From positions 66,061 to 130,060 of the forward strand of contig NZ_LMIV01000004.1 in the NCBI RefSeq assembly GCF_001428865.1: a DNA stretch of 64,000 nucleotides, read 5' to 3'. Below the pieces are notes generated by a model. The model worked only from the letters and a program-made list of their open reading frames with translations, ran no database searches and was not told where the DNA came from. Below are positions 7,184 through 14,832 of this stretch, one piece after another. The stretch comes from Sphingomonas sp. Root241. Lineage in GTDB: Bacteria; Pseudomonadota; Alphaproteobacteria; Sphingomonadales; Sphingomonadaceae. The position numbers and the translations under genes are program-made. Each line of letters opens with the position of its first letter. Within the stretch, counting starts at the first letter, position 1.

Positions 7184-8110
7184 ATGAAATCCATGCTCCC
7201 CCTCATGCTTGCCGGCTCGCTATTGTCCGGATGCGCGGGGCGCTACGTGCCGCTTTATGTCTCTCCCGAGCCGGTTGCGGATGCGACGATTCCGGGACGC
7301 ATCGCGGCCACGCTCAACCGGCTGCATGCCAGGGGCGAAGCGTTCGCGGCAACCTATGGCAAGGCGTCCCGGGAAGCGGATCTCGTCGAAATCCCGTTGA
7401 TTGGCGCGGCGGTCGCGACGGGGCTGATCGCGGTCAACAAGCCCAAGAGCGGCCCCGACACCGTCGCCAAGATCGCAATCGGGGCGGGAGCCTATACGGC
7501 GGGACGCTCGCTCGCCATGCCGGCGAACGGCCCCGATGCGTTTCGGCGGGGCGTCGACTCGATCAATTGCGTGCTCGTCGAGGGTTATGCCTTTGTCGGG
7601 GCCGAGGTGGACGCAAGGGTCGACGCGTTGCGGAGGCGCACACGCGAACTCGACATCGAAATCGGCCTCCTCGCGGCCGCAGTGGCTGAGGACGTGGCCA
7701 CGAATAGAGCGGAAACGATGCCACTCGAGCTGGCACGTGCCAACGCGCGGCTTGCGATTGCGCGGGCACAGGAGGTTTCGAAGGCGGCCCGAGCCCAACT
7801 CGGTGCCTATTCGAATGCACCGGGGGTTTTCGAGCAAGCCACCGCGACGATCGTTTCGACGCTTGCCGCGAAGTCGTGGGTGCGCATCACGATCGACGTC
7901 TCGGAACTCGCCAAAAAGTGGACCGAACCGCCCGCTGCCGAGGGAGCTGGAGGGTCGCAGGGGCTTCGCGGAAGCGCAGCCGCGCTCATCATCCGGCTCG
8001 ATGAAAGCCGCAAGAAACTCGACGGCATTGCCGCGGCCGTCGCGGCCGCGAATGAGTTCGACTTCGTCAACCGCCTCACCGCGGTCGTGAAATGTCCGTT
8101 GCTGATCTGA
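7184..8110 (+). CDS. Putative outer-membrane lipoprotein
   Basis: 308 residues with a lipoprotein signal, lipobox LLSGC with C17 as the modified cysteine; the next residue is Ala, so sorting to the outer membrane is expected. The mature part contains a Gly/Ala-rich weakly hydrophobic region at about residues 70-110 (IPLIGAAVATGLIAVNK, AIGAGAYTAGRSLAM) and long helical, coiled-coil-like stretches at about 145-200. The family is not recognised. It lies 32 bases after the small membrane protein gene and 14 bases before the protease gene, so the three are probably one transcript. The envelope location suggests that it meets the periplasmic TPR part of the TIR protein, but this is inference. Confidence 0.7.
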   Translation: MKSMLPLMLAGSLLSGCAGRYVPLYVSPEPVADATIPGRIAATLNRLHARGEAFAATYGKASREADLVEIPLIGAAVATGLIAVNKPKSGPDTVAKIAIGAGAYTAGRSLAMPANGPDAFRRGVDSINCVLVEGYAFVGAEVDARVDALRRRTRELDIEIGLLAAAVAEDVATNRAETMPLELARANARLAIARAQEVSKAARAQLGAYSNAPGVFEQATATIVSTLAAKSWVRITIDVSELAKKWTEPPAAEGAGGSQGLRGSAAALIIRLDESRKKLDGIAAAVAAANEFDFVNRLTAVVKCPLLI

Positions 8111-8124
8111 TCCGAGGTGTAGCC

Positions 8125-9387
8125 ATGGTCGAGAATCGCCGCCGCCCACGCAAGGCGCCCACCACCGTCAGCGAAGATCCGGTTCGCGCCTTCTTCGATC
8201 AGGACGCGCTGGGATGGCTGGCGCATCCCAATGTCGTCGGCATTGCCTTGGGACGCAAGCAGACCGCAGGGCAGGACACCGGCGCGGAGGCGATCGTGTT
8301 CCGCGTCGCGCGCAAGCTCGAGGATCGCGGCGACATTCTGGCGATCGGCAGCAAACCCATTCCAGCGGAGATCGAGATCGGTGGGCGCCGGTATCCGACC
8401 GATGTGCTGGAGGGTCAGTACCGCGCGGGTTCGAGCAACGCCCCGGTCGATCCAAAGCAGCGCTTCCCCTTCATTTGCCCTGGCGTGAGCATCGGCAATG
8501 CCGGCGCCGTGGGCGATGCCGGCACGGGAACCGCGGTGGTGCGCCATCTTGAAAGTGGAAAGCTGGCGCTATTGTCTTGCGATCACGTTCTCGGGCGGCG
8601 CGACGGCAACGACTTGGCGATGCAGCCGGGGCGCGCCGATGCGGGGCGGCCCAAGGATGTATTTGGGCGCTTGCTGGGCCAGATGCGGGACCTCGACGGC
8701 GACGCGGCCATCGCCGCCATCGAACACCGTCCGGCCGAGCCGCGCATCGCCGGCTTGGGAGTTGCGGTGACGAAACTCGGGGTGCCAATGCTCGGGCAGA
8801 AGCTGGTGAAGGCGGGGCGTTCCAGCCTCATCACGAAGGGGGAGGTAGTCCAGTCGATCGCTGTGACGCTCATGTCGTATCCGGACAGTGCGCCGATCAA
8901 CATTCGCGGGTTCGAGATTCGGCCGATCGACAACCAATCCTCGCTGGAAGGCGATTCCGGGGCGCCTTGGATCTTGCTCGACTCAGTCACCGGACGCCCG
9001 ACGGAGACGCTGATGGGGATCCATGTCGGCAGGACTCCAGACGGAAGGAACAGTTTCGCTTGCTTCGCCACCGACGTGTTCAGACGACTGGGGATCGCGC
9101 TAGTGGGCGCGGAATTGGATCGCATTCCCGTCGGACGGCTCGCCAGCATCGGCACTGCCAGGACGCGCGCGACGCCGGCACTCCGTGTCCTGGCCCGCTC
9201 AGGCGTGGCACTGCGCGCTGGTCCGGGAGTTGAGTTCAAGCGCCTCGACAATCTGCCTTTCGGTGCGACCGTCTGGCGCCTTGGTGTGGAACGAAACTGG
9301 ACCAAGGTCGACCTCAAGGGAGATGGGGCTGCCGATGGATTCGTACATTCCGAATTTCTCACGGCGGAGGACGGTGTGTCCCTTTGA
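8125..9387 (+). CDS. Trypsin-fold serine protease with C-terminal SH3-like domain
   Basis: 420 residues from the ATG at 8125, chosen because GAGGTG precedes it at ideal distance; an upstream ATG at 8092 would overlap the lipoprotein gene. A catalytic triad of the trypsin fold is visible: H154 in LLSCDHVLG, D193 in LDGDAAIA, S278 in LEGDSGAPW. Residues about 350-415 look like a bacterial SH3 domain (ALRVLARSGVALRAGPG, WRLGVERNWTKVDLKGD). There is no signal peptide, so it is predicted to be cytoplasmic. Trypsin-like domains occur as effectors in some bacterial conflict systems. Here it closes the operon divergent from the TIR genes. Target unknown. Confidence 0.75.
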   Translation: MVENRRRPRKAPTTVSEDPVRAFFDQDALGWLAHPNVVGIALGRKQTAGQDTGAEAIVFRVARKLEDRGDILAIGSKPIPAEIEIGGRRYPTDVLEGQYRAGSSNAPVDPKQRFPFICPGVSIGNAGAVGDAGTGTAVVRHLESGKLALLSCDHVLGRRDGNDLAMQPGRADAGRPKDVFGRLLGQMRDLDGDAAIAAIEHRPAEPRIAGLGVAVTKLGVPMLGQKLVKAGRSSLITKGEVVQSIAVTLMSYPDSAPINIRGFEIRPIDNQSSLEGDSGAPWILLDSVTGRPTETLMGIHVGRTPDGRNSFACFATDVFRRLGIALVGAELDRIPVGRLASIGTARTRATPALRVLARSGVALRAGPGVEFKRLDNLPFGATVWRLGVERNWTKVDLKGDGAADGFVHSEFLTAEDGVSL

Positions 9388-9421
9388 ATAGAGGCCCGGC
9401 TCAGGCGAGTACGGACCCGCG

Positions 9422-10336
9422 TCAGGGAACGCCGAAGGTCCAGCCCTCCGTTCGTGCCAGATGGGGCGTCAGACCCGTCGGGGCCCAAAGTTCAGGCTGT
9501 GACGCGGCGACGCGAAGCCAGGCGGCGGAGAGGATCGCGTCGGTGGCGTGGTCGTCATAACGGGGAAGCGTGGCGTGCGGCCTGGAACCGAACGCGGCGA
9601 GCATCACGTCGAGAGTTTGGGCGTCACGGATCTTGGAAATGCCCTTGCGCATGCCGGCGAGGCGGGCGGGGAGGGAGGTGTAGATTTCGACGAGGAGCGG
9701 GCCGCTACTGGGCGTGGGCACGAACGGCCATAGACCGAGCTTGCCGCGCAGACGGTGGAGCACGCGCATGCCCGTCAGGCTCGATTTGCCGACCTGGCTC
9801 GCCCCGACGAGGTTGAAGCAACTGTAAGGCGAAAGCCGCATCGCTTCCTGGCCATGCTCGCAGACCCGAAAGCGCCCGCGGCCCGGCGGAAACAGGTCGC
9901 CGCAATCGCCCCGCTGGCGGAAATGGCGGCGCGCGTGCGGATGCCCGACGAAGCTGGTCGCAGCGAGATGGGGATCGCCGACGCTCAGATCGTCGACCAG
10001 CTTCCAGAGCGCAGGCCCGTCCGGCGGCGACATATCCCAGGCGGGGAAATAGGCGCCCTCGTCCTGGAACGGGAAAGCGGGGGAGAGATCTAGGCCGATC
10101 AGTGCGCGGGTGCCGGCGGCGGCGAGCTGCTCGAGCCATTCGAGGATGTCCTGCCGCGACCAACGCCGGTCGACCAGCTCGGGCGCCGAGGTGCCCGCAC
10201 GGGCATGCGCGACGGCAAGCCCCTTGGGGCGCTCGACCGCTTGCCCTGACCAGTCGATCGCGATGAAATCGGTGAAGTTCAGGGCCGCTCCGCCATCCCC
10301 GCGGCGATCCGCTGCGGCTTCTTCGCGCGGTCCCAC
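9422..10336 (-). CDS. DUF429-like protein (RNase H fold)
   Basis: Up to 304 residues; the segment before LNFTDFIAIDWSGQ overlaps the upstream gene and may not be translated. No ATG, GTG or TTG fits better nearby, although a CTG at about 10284 overlaps the stop of the upstream gene as CTGA and would give about 286 residues. The pattern FIAIDWSGQ near the start, LIGLDLSPAFPF in the middle and DDHATDAILSAAWL near the end gives spaced acidic residues on strands as in RNase H-like proteins of the DUF429 group. Substrate unknown. It follows the MmcQ/YjbR gene and rarA on the same strand. The start is uncertain. Confidence 0.65.
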   Translation of the reverse strand: MGPREEAAADRRGDGGAALNFTDFIAIDWSGQAVERPKGLAVAHARAGTSAPELVDRRWSRQDILEWLEQLAAAGTRALIGLDLSPAFPFQDEGAYFPAWDMSPPDGPALWKLVDDLSVGDPHLAATSFVGHPHARRHFRQRGDCGDLFPPGRGRFRVCEHGQEAMRLSPYSCFNLVGASQVGKSSLTGMRVLHRLRGKLGLWPFVPTPSSGPLLVEIYTSLPARLAGMRKGISKIRDAQTLDVMLAAFGSRPHATLPRYDDHATDAILSAAWLRVAASQPELWAPTGLTPHLARTEGWTFGVP

Positions 10337-10626
10337 CAGGCGCGCTGGATGTAGAGCTCGACGCGTTTGCGGCTATCCGTGCCGTAGCGGACGAGCAGCA
10401 TCGGGTAATTGGCATAATGATCGGTCTGCCAGAAGGTGTCCGGATCGGTTTCGAACAGGATATCCTTCTCCGGCGTCGTGACCATCAGCGCGAAGCTGCC
10501 TTTCTCGCGGCCGGGCGACAGGAAGCCCTTGCCGTTGACCTTGGGGCAAAGCGTGCCCCACCACGACGCCATCTCGACATCGGGCAAGGTGCGGGCGAAG
10601 GCGCAGGCATCTTCCCAATCATTCAT
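10279..10626 (-). CDS. MmcQ/YjbR-family protein
   Basis: 115 residues starting MNDWEDACAFARTLPDVEMASWWG, typical for the MmcQ/YjbR fold (a small double-wing DNA-binding-like domain of unknown role). FLSPGREKGSFALMV, DTFWQTDHYANYPMLLVRYG and ELYIQRAWWDRAKK match the family core. The ATG overlaps the last 8 bases of rarA, which fixes the start and suggests translational coupling. A longer upstream frame exists inside rarA but has no support. Function not established for the family. Confidence 0.85.
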   Translation of the reverse strand: MNDWEDACAFARTLPDVEMASWWGTLCPKVNGKGFLSPGREKGSFALMVTTPEKDILFETDPDTFWQTDHYANYPMLLVRYGTDSRKRVELYIQRAWWDRAKKPQRIAAGMAERP

Positions 10627-11938
10627 CGCGGCGCTTCTCGCGCATCTCGTTCCACCACGCCATGCGCTCGGCAATGCGCTTTTCCATGCCGCGGTCGGTG
10701 GGGGCGTAGAAGGTCTGGGGCGCCATTTCCTCGGGCCAGTAATTGTCGCCCGAAAAGCCGCCCTCGGCATCGTGATCATAGGTATAGCCCTTGCCGTAGC
10801 CGATCTGCTTCATCAGCTTGGTGGGCGCGTTGAGGATGTTCTGCGGCGGCATCAGCGAACCGGTCTCCTTCGCCGAGCGCCACGCCGCCTTCTGCGCCGC
10901 ATAGGCCGCATTCGATTTGGGCGCGGTGGCGAGATAGAGGCACGCCTGCGCGATCGCCAGTTCGCCTTCCGGCGAGCCGAGAAAGTCGTAGGTGTCCTTG
11001 GCGGCGATGCACTGGACCAGCGCATTGGGATCGGCGAGGCCGATATCCTCGACCGCGGCGCGGGTGAGGCGGCGCAGCACGTAGAGCGGTTCCTCACCGG
11101 CGGTGAGCATCCGCGCGAGATAATAAAGCGCGGCCTGCGGATCGCTGCCGCGGATCGATTTGTGGAGCGCCGAGATGAGGTTGTAATGCCCCTCGCGGTC
11201 CTTGTCGTAGACCGCGACGCGGCGCTGGAGGAAATCGCCCAAAGCCGCGGGATCGAGCGGCGCCTCGAAGCTTACCGAGAACAAGGTTTCGGCCTGATTG
11301 AGCAGGAAGCGCCCGTCGCCGTCGGCGCTGGCGACCAGCGCGTCGCGGGCCTCGGGCGTGAGGGGGAGGGGGCGTTCCTCGAGCTCCTCGGCCCGATCGA
11401 GCAGCTTGCACAGCGCCTTGTGATCGAGCCGGTGGAGGATCAGGACCTGCGCGCGGCTGAGCAACGCGGCGTTGAGCTCGAAGGACGGGTTCTCGGTGGT
11501 GGCTCCGACGAGCGTGACGGTGCCGTCCTCGACATAAGGCAGGAAGCCGTCCTGCTGGGCGCGGTTGAAGCGGTGGATCTCGTCTACGAAGAGCAGGGTC
11601 TTGCGGCCCATCCGGGCATATTCGCGGGCCTCGGCGAAGACCTTCTTCAGATCGGCTACCCCTGAGAACACTGCCGAGATCGCGACGAAGCGCAGGCCCA
11701 CCGCATCGGCGAGGAGGCGGGCGATCGTGGTCTTGCCGGTGCCGGGCGGGCCCCAGAGGATGATCGAGCTGAGCTTGCCCGCGGCGACCATGCGGCCGAT
11801 CGCGCCTTCGGGGCCGGTGAGATGTTCCTGGCCGACGACCTGATCGAGCGCCCGCGGGCGCAGGCGATCGGCGAGCGGGCCCGTGGTGGGGGCTTCGGCG
11901 GGAGCGGTTTGTTCGTCGGTGGCGAAGAGATCGGGCAT
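10619..11938 (-). CDS. rarA: Replication-associated recombination protein A (AAA+ ATPase)
   Basis: 439 residues from the ATG at 11938 (MPDLFATDE); longer frames upstream have no support. RarA (MgsA) is a clamp-loader-like AAA+ ATPase acting at stalled replication forks. Walker A is GPPGTGKT at 63-70, Walker B LLFVDEIHRFN at about 115-125, sensor region VGATTENPSF. The C-terminal tetramerisation part carries EDIGLADPNAL and the family signature MPPQNILNAPTKLMKQIGYGKGY, split here as PPQNILNAP and KLMKQIGYGKGY. It heads a leftward cluster with the MmcQ/YjbR and DUF429-like genes and is divergent from the PadR gene. Confidence 0.95.
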   Translation of the reverse strand: MPDLFATDEQTAPAEAPTTGPLADRLRPRALDQVVGQEHLTGPEGAIGRMVAAGKLSSIILWGPPGTGKTTIARLLADAVGLRFVAISAVFSGVADLKKVFAEAREYARMGRKTLLFVDEIHRFNRAQQDGFLPYVEDGTVTLVGATTENPSFELNAALLSRAQVLILHRLDHKALCKLLDRAEELEERPLPLTPEARDALVASADGDGRFLLNQAETLFSVSFEAPLDPAALGDFLQRRVAVYDKDREGHYNLISALHKSIRGSDPQAALYYLARMLTAGEEPLYVLRRLTRAAVEDIGLADPNALVQCIAAKDTYDFLGSPEGELAIAQACLYLATAPKSNAAYAAQKAAWRSAKETGSLMPPQNILNAPTKLMKQIGYGKGYTYDHDAEGGFSGDNYWPEEMAPQTFYAPTDRGMEKRIAERMAWWNEMREKRRDE

Positions 11939-12017
11939 CGCCGCCAAGATAGGCGCGCGGGGCGCCGGATACAAAAGTGACGAACACTGCCCGTAAGAGG
12001 CTTGCGTAAATGTATTC

Positions 12018-12029
12018 AAGATATATCTT
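12018..12029. promoter_or_regulatory. Palindromic operator candidate for the PadR regulator
   Basis: AAGATATATCTT is an exact 12-base palindrome about 35 bases before the PadR start codon, in an AT-rich island inside the 125-base gap to rarA. PadR repressors commonly bind AT-rich dyads overlapping their own promoters, so autoregulation is likely; not proven. Confidence 0.5.
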
Positions 12030-12063
12030 AGACGCATCAAGACTCGCTAATGAAGGATTTGAG

Positions 12064-12669
12064 ATGCGATTTGGATTTCACCACGGCCGCCATGAGCGCG
12101 GCCAGGATTGCGGCGGCCGGCATGGCGGGCCACGCGGCGGCGGCTGGGGACGCGGCGGCCCCTGGGCGTTCGGCGTCTGGGGCATGCACCCGGGCCGCGA
12201 AGGCGGACGCGGGCGGCGGATGTTCGACGGGAGCGAGCTGCGGCTGATCCTGCTCAAGCTGATCGAGGAGCAGCCGCGCCACGGCTACGACTTGATCCGC
12301 GAGATCGAGGAGCGTTCGGGCGGCGCCTATGCCCCGAGCCCGGGCGTGATCTACCCGACGCTGACCTTGCTCGACGACATGGGCCAGGTCGAGGCCAAGG
12401 CCGAGGGCACGCGCAAGGCGTTCGCGATCACCGAGGCTGGCAGCGCCGAGCTCGCGGAGAAGGCGGCCGAGGTCGAGGCGCTGTTCCAGCGGCTCGCCGA
12501 GCTCGGCGAACACCAGGCCCGCACCAGCGGCGGCCCGATTCGCCGTGCGATGGGCAATTTGCGCGCCGTGTTGCAGGAGCGACTTGGCGGTTCGGAAGTT
12601 GATCCCGAGACCTTGCACCAGGTCGCCGACATCCTCGACGAGGCGGCGCGGAAGATCGAGCGGCTCTGA
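12064..12669 (+). CDS. PadR-family transcriptional regulator
   Basis: 201 residues from the ATG at 12064, which has GAAGGA six bases upstream. The first 55 residues are rich in His, Gly and Arg (FGFHHGRHERG, GGRHGGPRGG) and may bind metal or be disordered. Residues about 58-140 form a PadR winged helix: LRLILLKLIEEQPRHGYDLI, then APSPGVIYPTLTLLDDMG and KAFAITEAG. The C-terminal 60 residues are helical, as in the PadR dimer arm. Likely a repressor of its own operon and the DUF2218 gene downstream. The ligand is not known. Confidence 0.88.
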   Translation: MRFGFHHGRHERGQDCGGRHGGPRGGGWGRGGPWAFGVWGMHPGREGGRGRRMFDGSELRLILLKLIEEQPRHGYDLIREIEERSGGAYAPSPGVIYPTLTLLDDMGQVEAKAEGTRKAFAITEAGSAELAEKAAEVEALFQRLAELGEHQARTSGGPIRRAMGNLRAVLQERLGGSEVDPETLHQVADILDEAARKIERL

Positions 12670-12734
12670 AAATGCCGCGACTGGAGATGCTGCGGCGCCG
12701 GCTGGGGCTGGCGCCGCAAGGGAAGGAACGGGAT

Positions 12735-13058
12735 ATGACGATCACGACCGCGAGCGCAACGGCACTGGTGCCGACCGGGAGCCCGAGCAAATATCTCCAG
12801 CAATTGTGCAAGCATTGGGCGCACAACCTGCAGGTGGAGTTCACCCCCGAGAACGGCACGGTGATCTTCCCCAGGGACGCGCGCGGGGCAAGCCACCCGG
12901 GTGACGCCGTCGCGACGTTCAACGTCGCCGAGACGGGGCTGGAGGTGCGCATCGATGCGTCGTCCGAGGAGCAGCTCGAAGGGCTGAAGGGCGCAGTGGC
13001 CCGACATCTCGACCGCTTCGCGTTCCGCGAAGCGCCGCTGGCATTCGACTGGCAATAG
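12735..13058 (+). CDS. DUF2218 protein
   Basis: 107 residues from the ATG at 12735, preceded by AAGGAACGG; an ATG at 12672 just after the PadR stop would add 21 residues without family support. SKYLQQLCKHWAHNLQVEFTPENG and VRIDASSEEQLEGLKGAVARHLDRFAFRE match the DUF2218 pattern of small cytoplasmic proteins. Its role is unknown; in other bacteria it is found near siderophore or metal genes. Close coupling to the PadR gene suggests that it is under PadR control. Confidence 0.75.
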   Translation: MTITTASATALVPTGSPSKYLQQLCKHWAHNLQVEFTPENGTVIFPRDARGASHPGDAVATFNVAETGLEVRIDASSEEQLEGLKGAVARHLDRFAFREAPLAFDWQ

Positions 13059-13079
13059 ACGCTTCCCGCTCGTCCTTTT

Positions 13080-13162
13080 CGTCATCCCCGCGCAGGCGGG
13101 GATCCAGGGTTTCTTTGCTGTATCGCTTGTGACTCTGGATCCCCGCTTGCGCGGGGATGACG
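13080..13162. repeat. REPIN-like twin palindrome, copy 1
   Basis: Two inward-facing palindromic units: CGTCATCCCCGCGCAGGCGG at the left end and the matching inverse ending CGCGGGGATGACG at the right. Each unit is itself a GC-rich hairpin. The same unit occurs at 18764-18870 and 52285-52375. It lies between the DUF2218 and halogenase genes and could act as a transcription stop. Confidence 0.8.
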
Positions 13163-13250
13163 GAATTGGGAGCGAGGAACCACAGAATTGAGGGCGGGGA
13201 GGGTGACCGCATCCCTGTTCACGCTCGCCACCCGCTGCTAGCAAGCGAGC

Positions 13251-14783
13251 ATGCCGGATAAGCGGGGAATCATCGTTGTCGGGGGAGGCACGGCGGGGTG
13301 GCTGACCGCGGCCTATCTCGCGCGTTTTTTCGAGGGGCGGATCGCGATCACATTGCTCGAATCGCCCGAGATCGGCATCATCGGGGTGGGCGAAGGCGCG
13401 TTTCCGACGATCCGGTCGACGCTCCAGTTTCTCGGCATCGACGAGACGCATTTCATCCGCGCGGCATCGGCGACGTTCAAGCAGGGCATCCGCTTCGACG
13501 ACTGGCTGCATGCGCCCGGGCCGGATGGCGCGCGGCACCATTATCTCCATCCGTTCGAGGCGCCCTTCTATACCGAGGGCGGGAGCCTGGTGCCCTATTG
13601 GCTGCTCCAGGGCGAAGCGACGCGGCCGCCCTTTGCCGAGGCGGTGACGATCCAGAACCGGGTCGCCGAAGCGCGCCGCGCGCCCAAGAAAGCGGGCGAG
13701 GGCGATTATGCCGGGCCGCTGAACTATGCCTATCATTTCGACGCGCGGCGGCTCGCCGAAGTGCTGGAAGCGCGCGCGGCCGAACTGGGTGTGCGCCATC
13801 TCCGCGGGCTGCTGACCGGCGTCGAGCTGGCGGAGGATGGCAGCATCGCCTGCGTCCGCACCGACGCGCACGGGGCGCTGGAGGCGGACCTCTATGTGGA
13901 TTGCTCGGGTTTCCGCGCCGAATTGATCGGCAAGGCGCTGGGCTCGCCCTTCAAATCGGTGAAGCACCAGTTGTTCACCGATCGTGCGCTGGCCTGCAAG
14001 ATCCCGTACGACCGGCCCGACGCGCCGCTGGAGAGCTTCACCGTCGCCACCGCGCACGCGGCGGGCTGGACATGGGACATCGGGCTCGAAGGCGCGCGGG
14101 GCATCGGCTGCGTCTATTCGTCGGCGCATATGTCGGACGAGGAGGCGGCCGAGGTGCTGCGCGGCTATATCGGCCATGATGATTACAAGGCGCGGATCAT
14201 TCCGTTCGAGCCCGGCTATCGCGAGGCGCAATGGGTGAAGAACTGCGTCGCGGTCGGCCTGTCTGGCGGGTTCCTCGAGCCGCTGGAATCGACCGGGGTG
14301 GTGCTGATCGAGGCGGCGGTGGCGATGATTGCCGAGCTCTATCCGCATAACGGCCCCGCCGACGCCCCCGCCGCGCGCTTCAACCGGCTGATCGCCGGGC
14401 GCTATGCGAACATCGTCAACTTCTTGAAGCTCCATTATTGCCTGAGCCGGCGTCAGGAGCCGTTCTGGCGCGACAATGCCGATCCGGCATCGATCCCCGA
14501 GGCGCTGCGGGAACTGCTCGATCAGTGGCGCTGGCGCCCGCCGAGCCGCTTCGACTTCCTCCTCGATCTCGAGAGCTTCGCCTTCTTCAACTACCAGTAC
14601 GTCCTCTACGGGATGGAATTCCGGACGGACCTGGCGTCGGGGCGGGGGGATTTTCCCAATGTCGCGGCGGCGGAGAAGCTGTTCGCGCGGATCCGGGCGT
14701 TCAGCGAACAGGCGACCAAGGACTTGCCGGGCCATCGCGCGCTGATCCGGGAGATCAATGCGGGGGCGTCGCTGGGGGCTTAG
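13251..14783 (+). CDS. Flavin-dependent tryptophan halogenase family protein
   Basis: 510 residues. FAD-binding GGGTAGW is at about residues 11-17, the lysine used to form the chlorinating species in this family corresponds to K77 (ATFKQGIRF), and the Glu-Ser pair of the active site corresponds to E346-S347 (EPLESTG). The diagnostic WxWxIP motif reads WTWDIG at 273-278, so the final proline is glycine. No flavin reductase or natural-product cluster is adjacent. In sphingomonads and Caulobacter such genes often accompany TonB receptors, but here it stands alone between a DUF2218 gene and an antiporter. The substrate may not be tryptophan. Confidence 0.88.
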   Translation: MPDKRGIIVVGGGTAGWLTAAYLARFFEGRIAITLLESPEIGIIGVGEGAFPTIRSTLQFLGIDETHFIRAASATFKQGIRFDDWLHAPGPDGARHHYLHPFEAPFYTEGGSLVPYWLLQGEATRPPFAEAVTIQNRVAEARRAPKKAGEGDYAGPLNYAYHFDARRLAEVLEARAAELGVRHLRGLLTGVELAEDGSIACVRTDAHGALEADLYVDCSGFRAELIGKALGSPFKSVKHQLFTDRALACKIPYDRPDAPLESFTVATAHAAGWTWDIGLEGARGIGCVYSSAHMSDEEAAEVLRGYIGHDDYKARIIPFEPGYREAQWVKNCVAVGLSGGFLEPLESTGVVLIEAAVAMIAELYPHNGPADAPAARFNRLIAGRYANIVNFLKLHYCLSRRQEPFWRDNADPASIPEALRELLDQWRWRPPSRFDFLLDLESFAFFNYQYVLYGMEFRTDLASGRGDFPNVAAAEKLFARIRAFSEQATKDLPGHRALIREINAGASLGA

Positions 14784-14792
14784 GGAAAAATA

Positions 14793-14819
14793 CCCGCCCC
14801 GCGATGCGCACGGGGCGGG
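14793..14819 (-). terminator. Intrinsic terminator between convergent halogenase and antiporter genes
   Basis: CCCGCCCCG pairs with CGGGGCGGG across a 9-base loop. On the minus strand the stem is followed by TATTTTT, so it most clearly ends the antiporter transcript. Confidence 0.75.
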
Positions 14820-14832
14820 CACAGGGGGAACC

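Noticed and set aside
8092..8124. Upstream ATG for the protease gene
   Set aside because: It lies inside the lipoprotein gene without a ribosome site; the ATG at 8125 has GAGGTG at good spacing.
12351..14822. 823-codon open frame on the minus strand
   Set aside because: It lies antisense to the PadR, DUF2218 and halogenase genes, has an Arg/Ala/Gly-biased composition without motifs, and is explained by high GC reducing stop codons.
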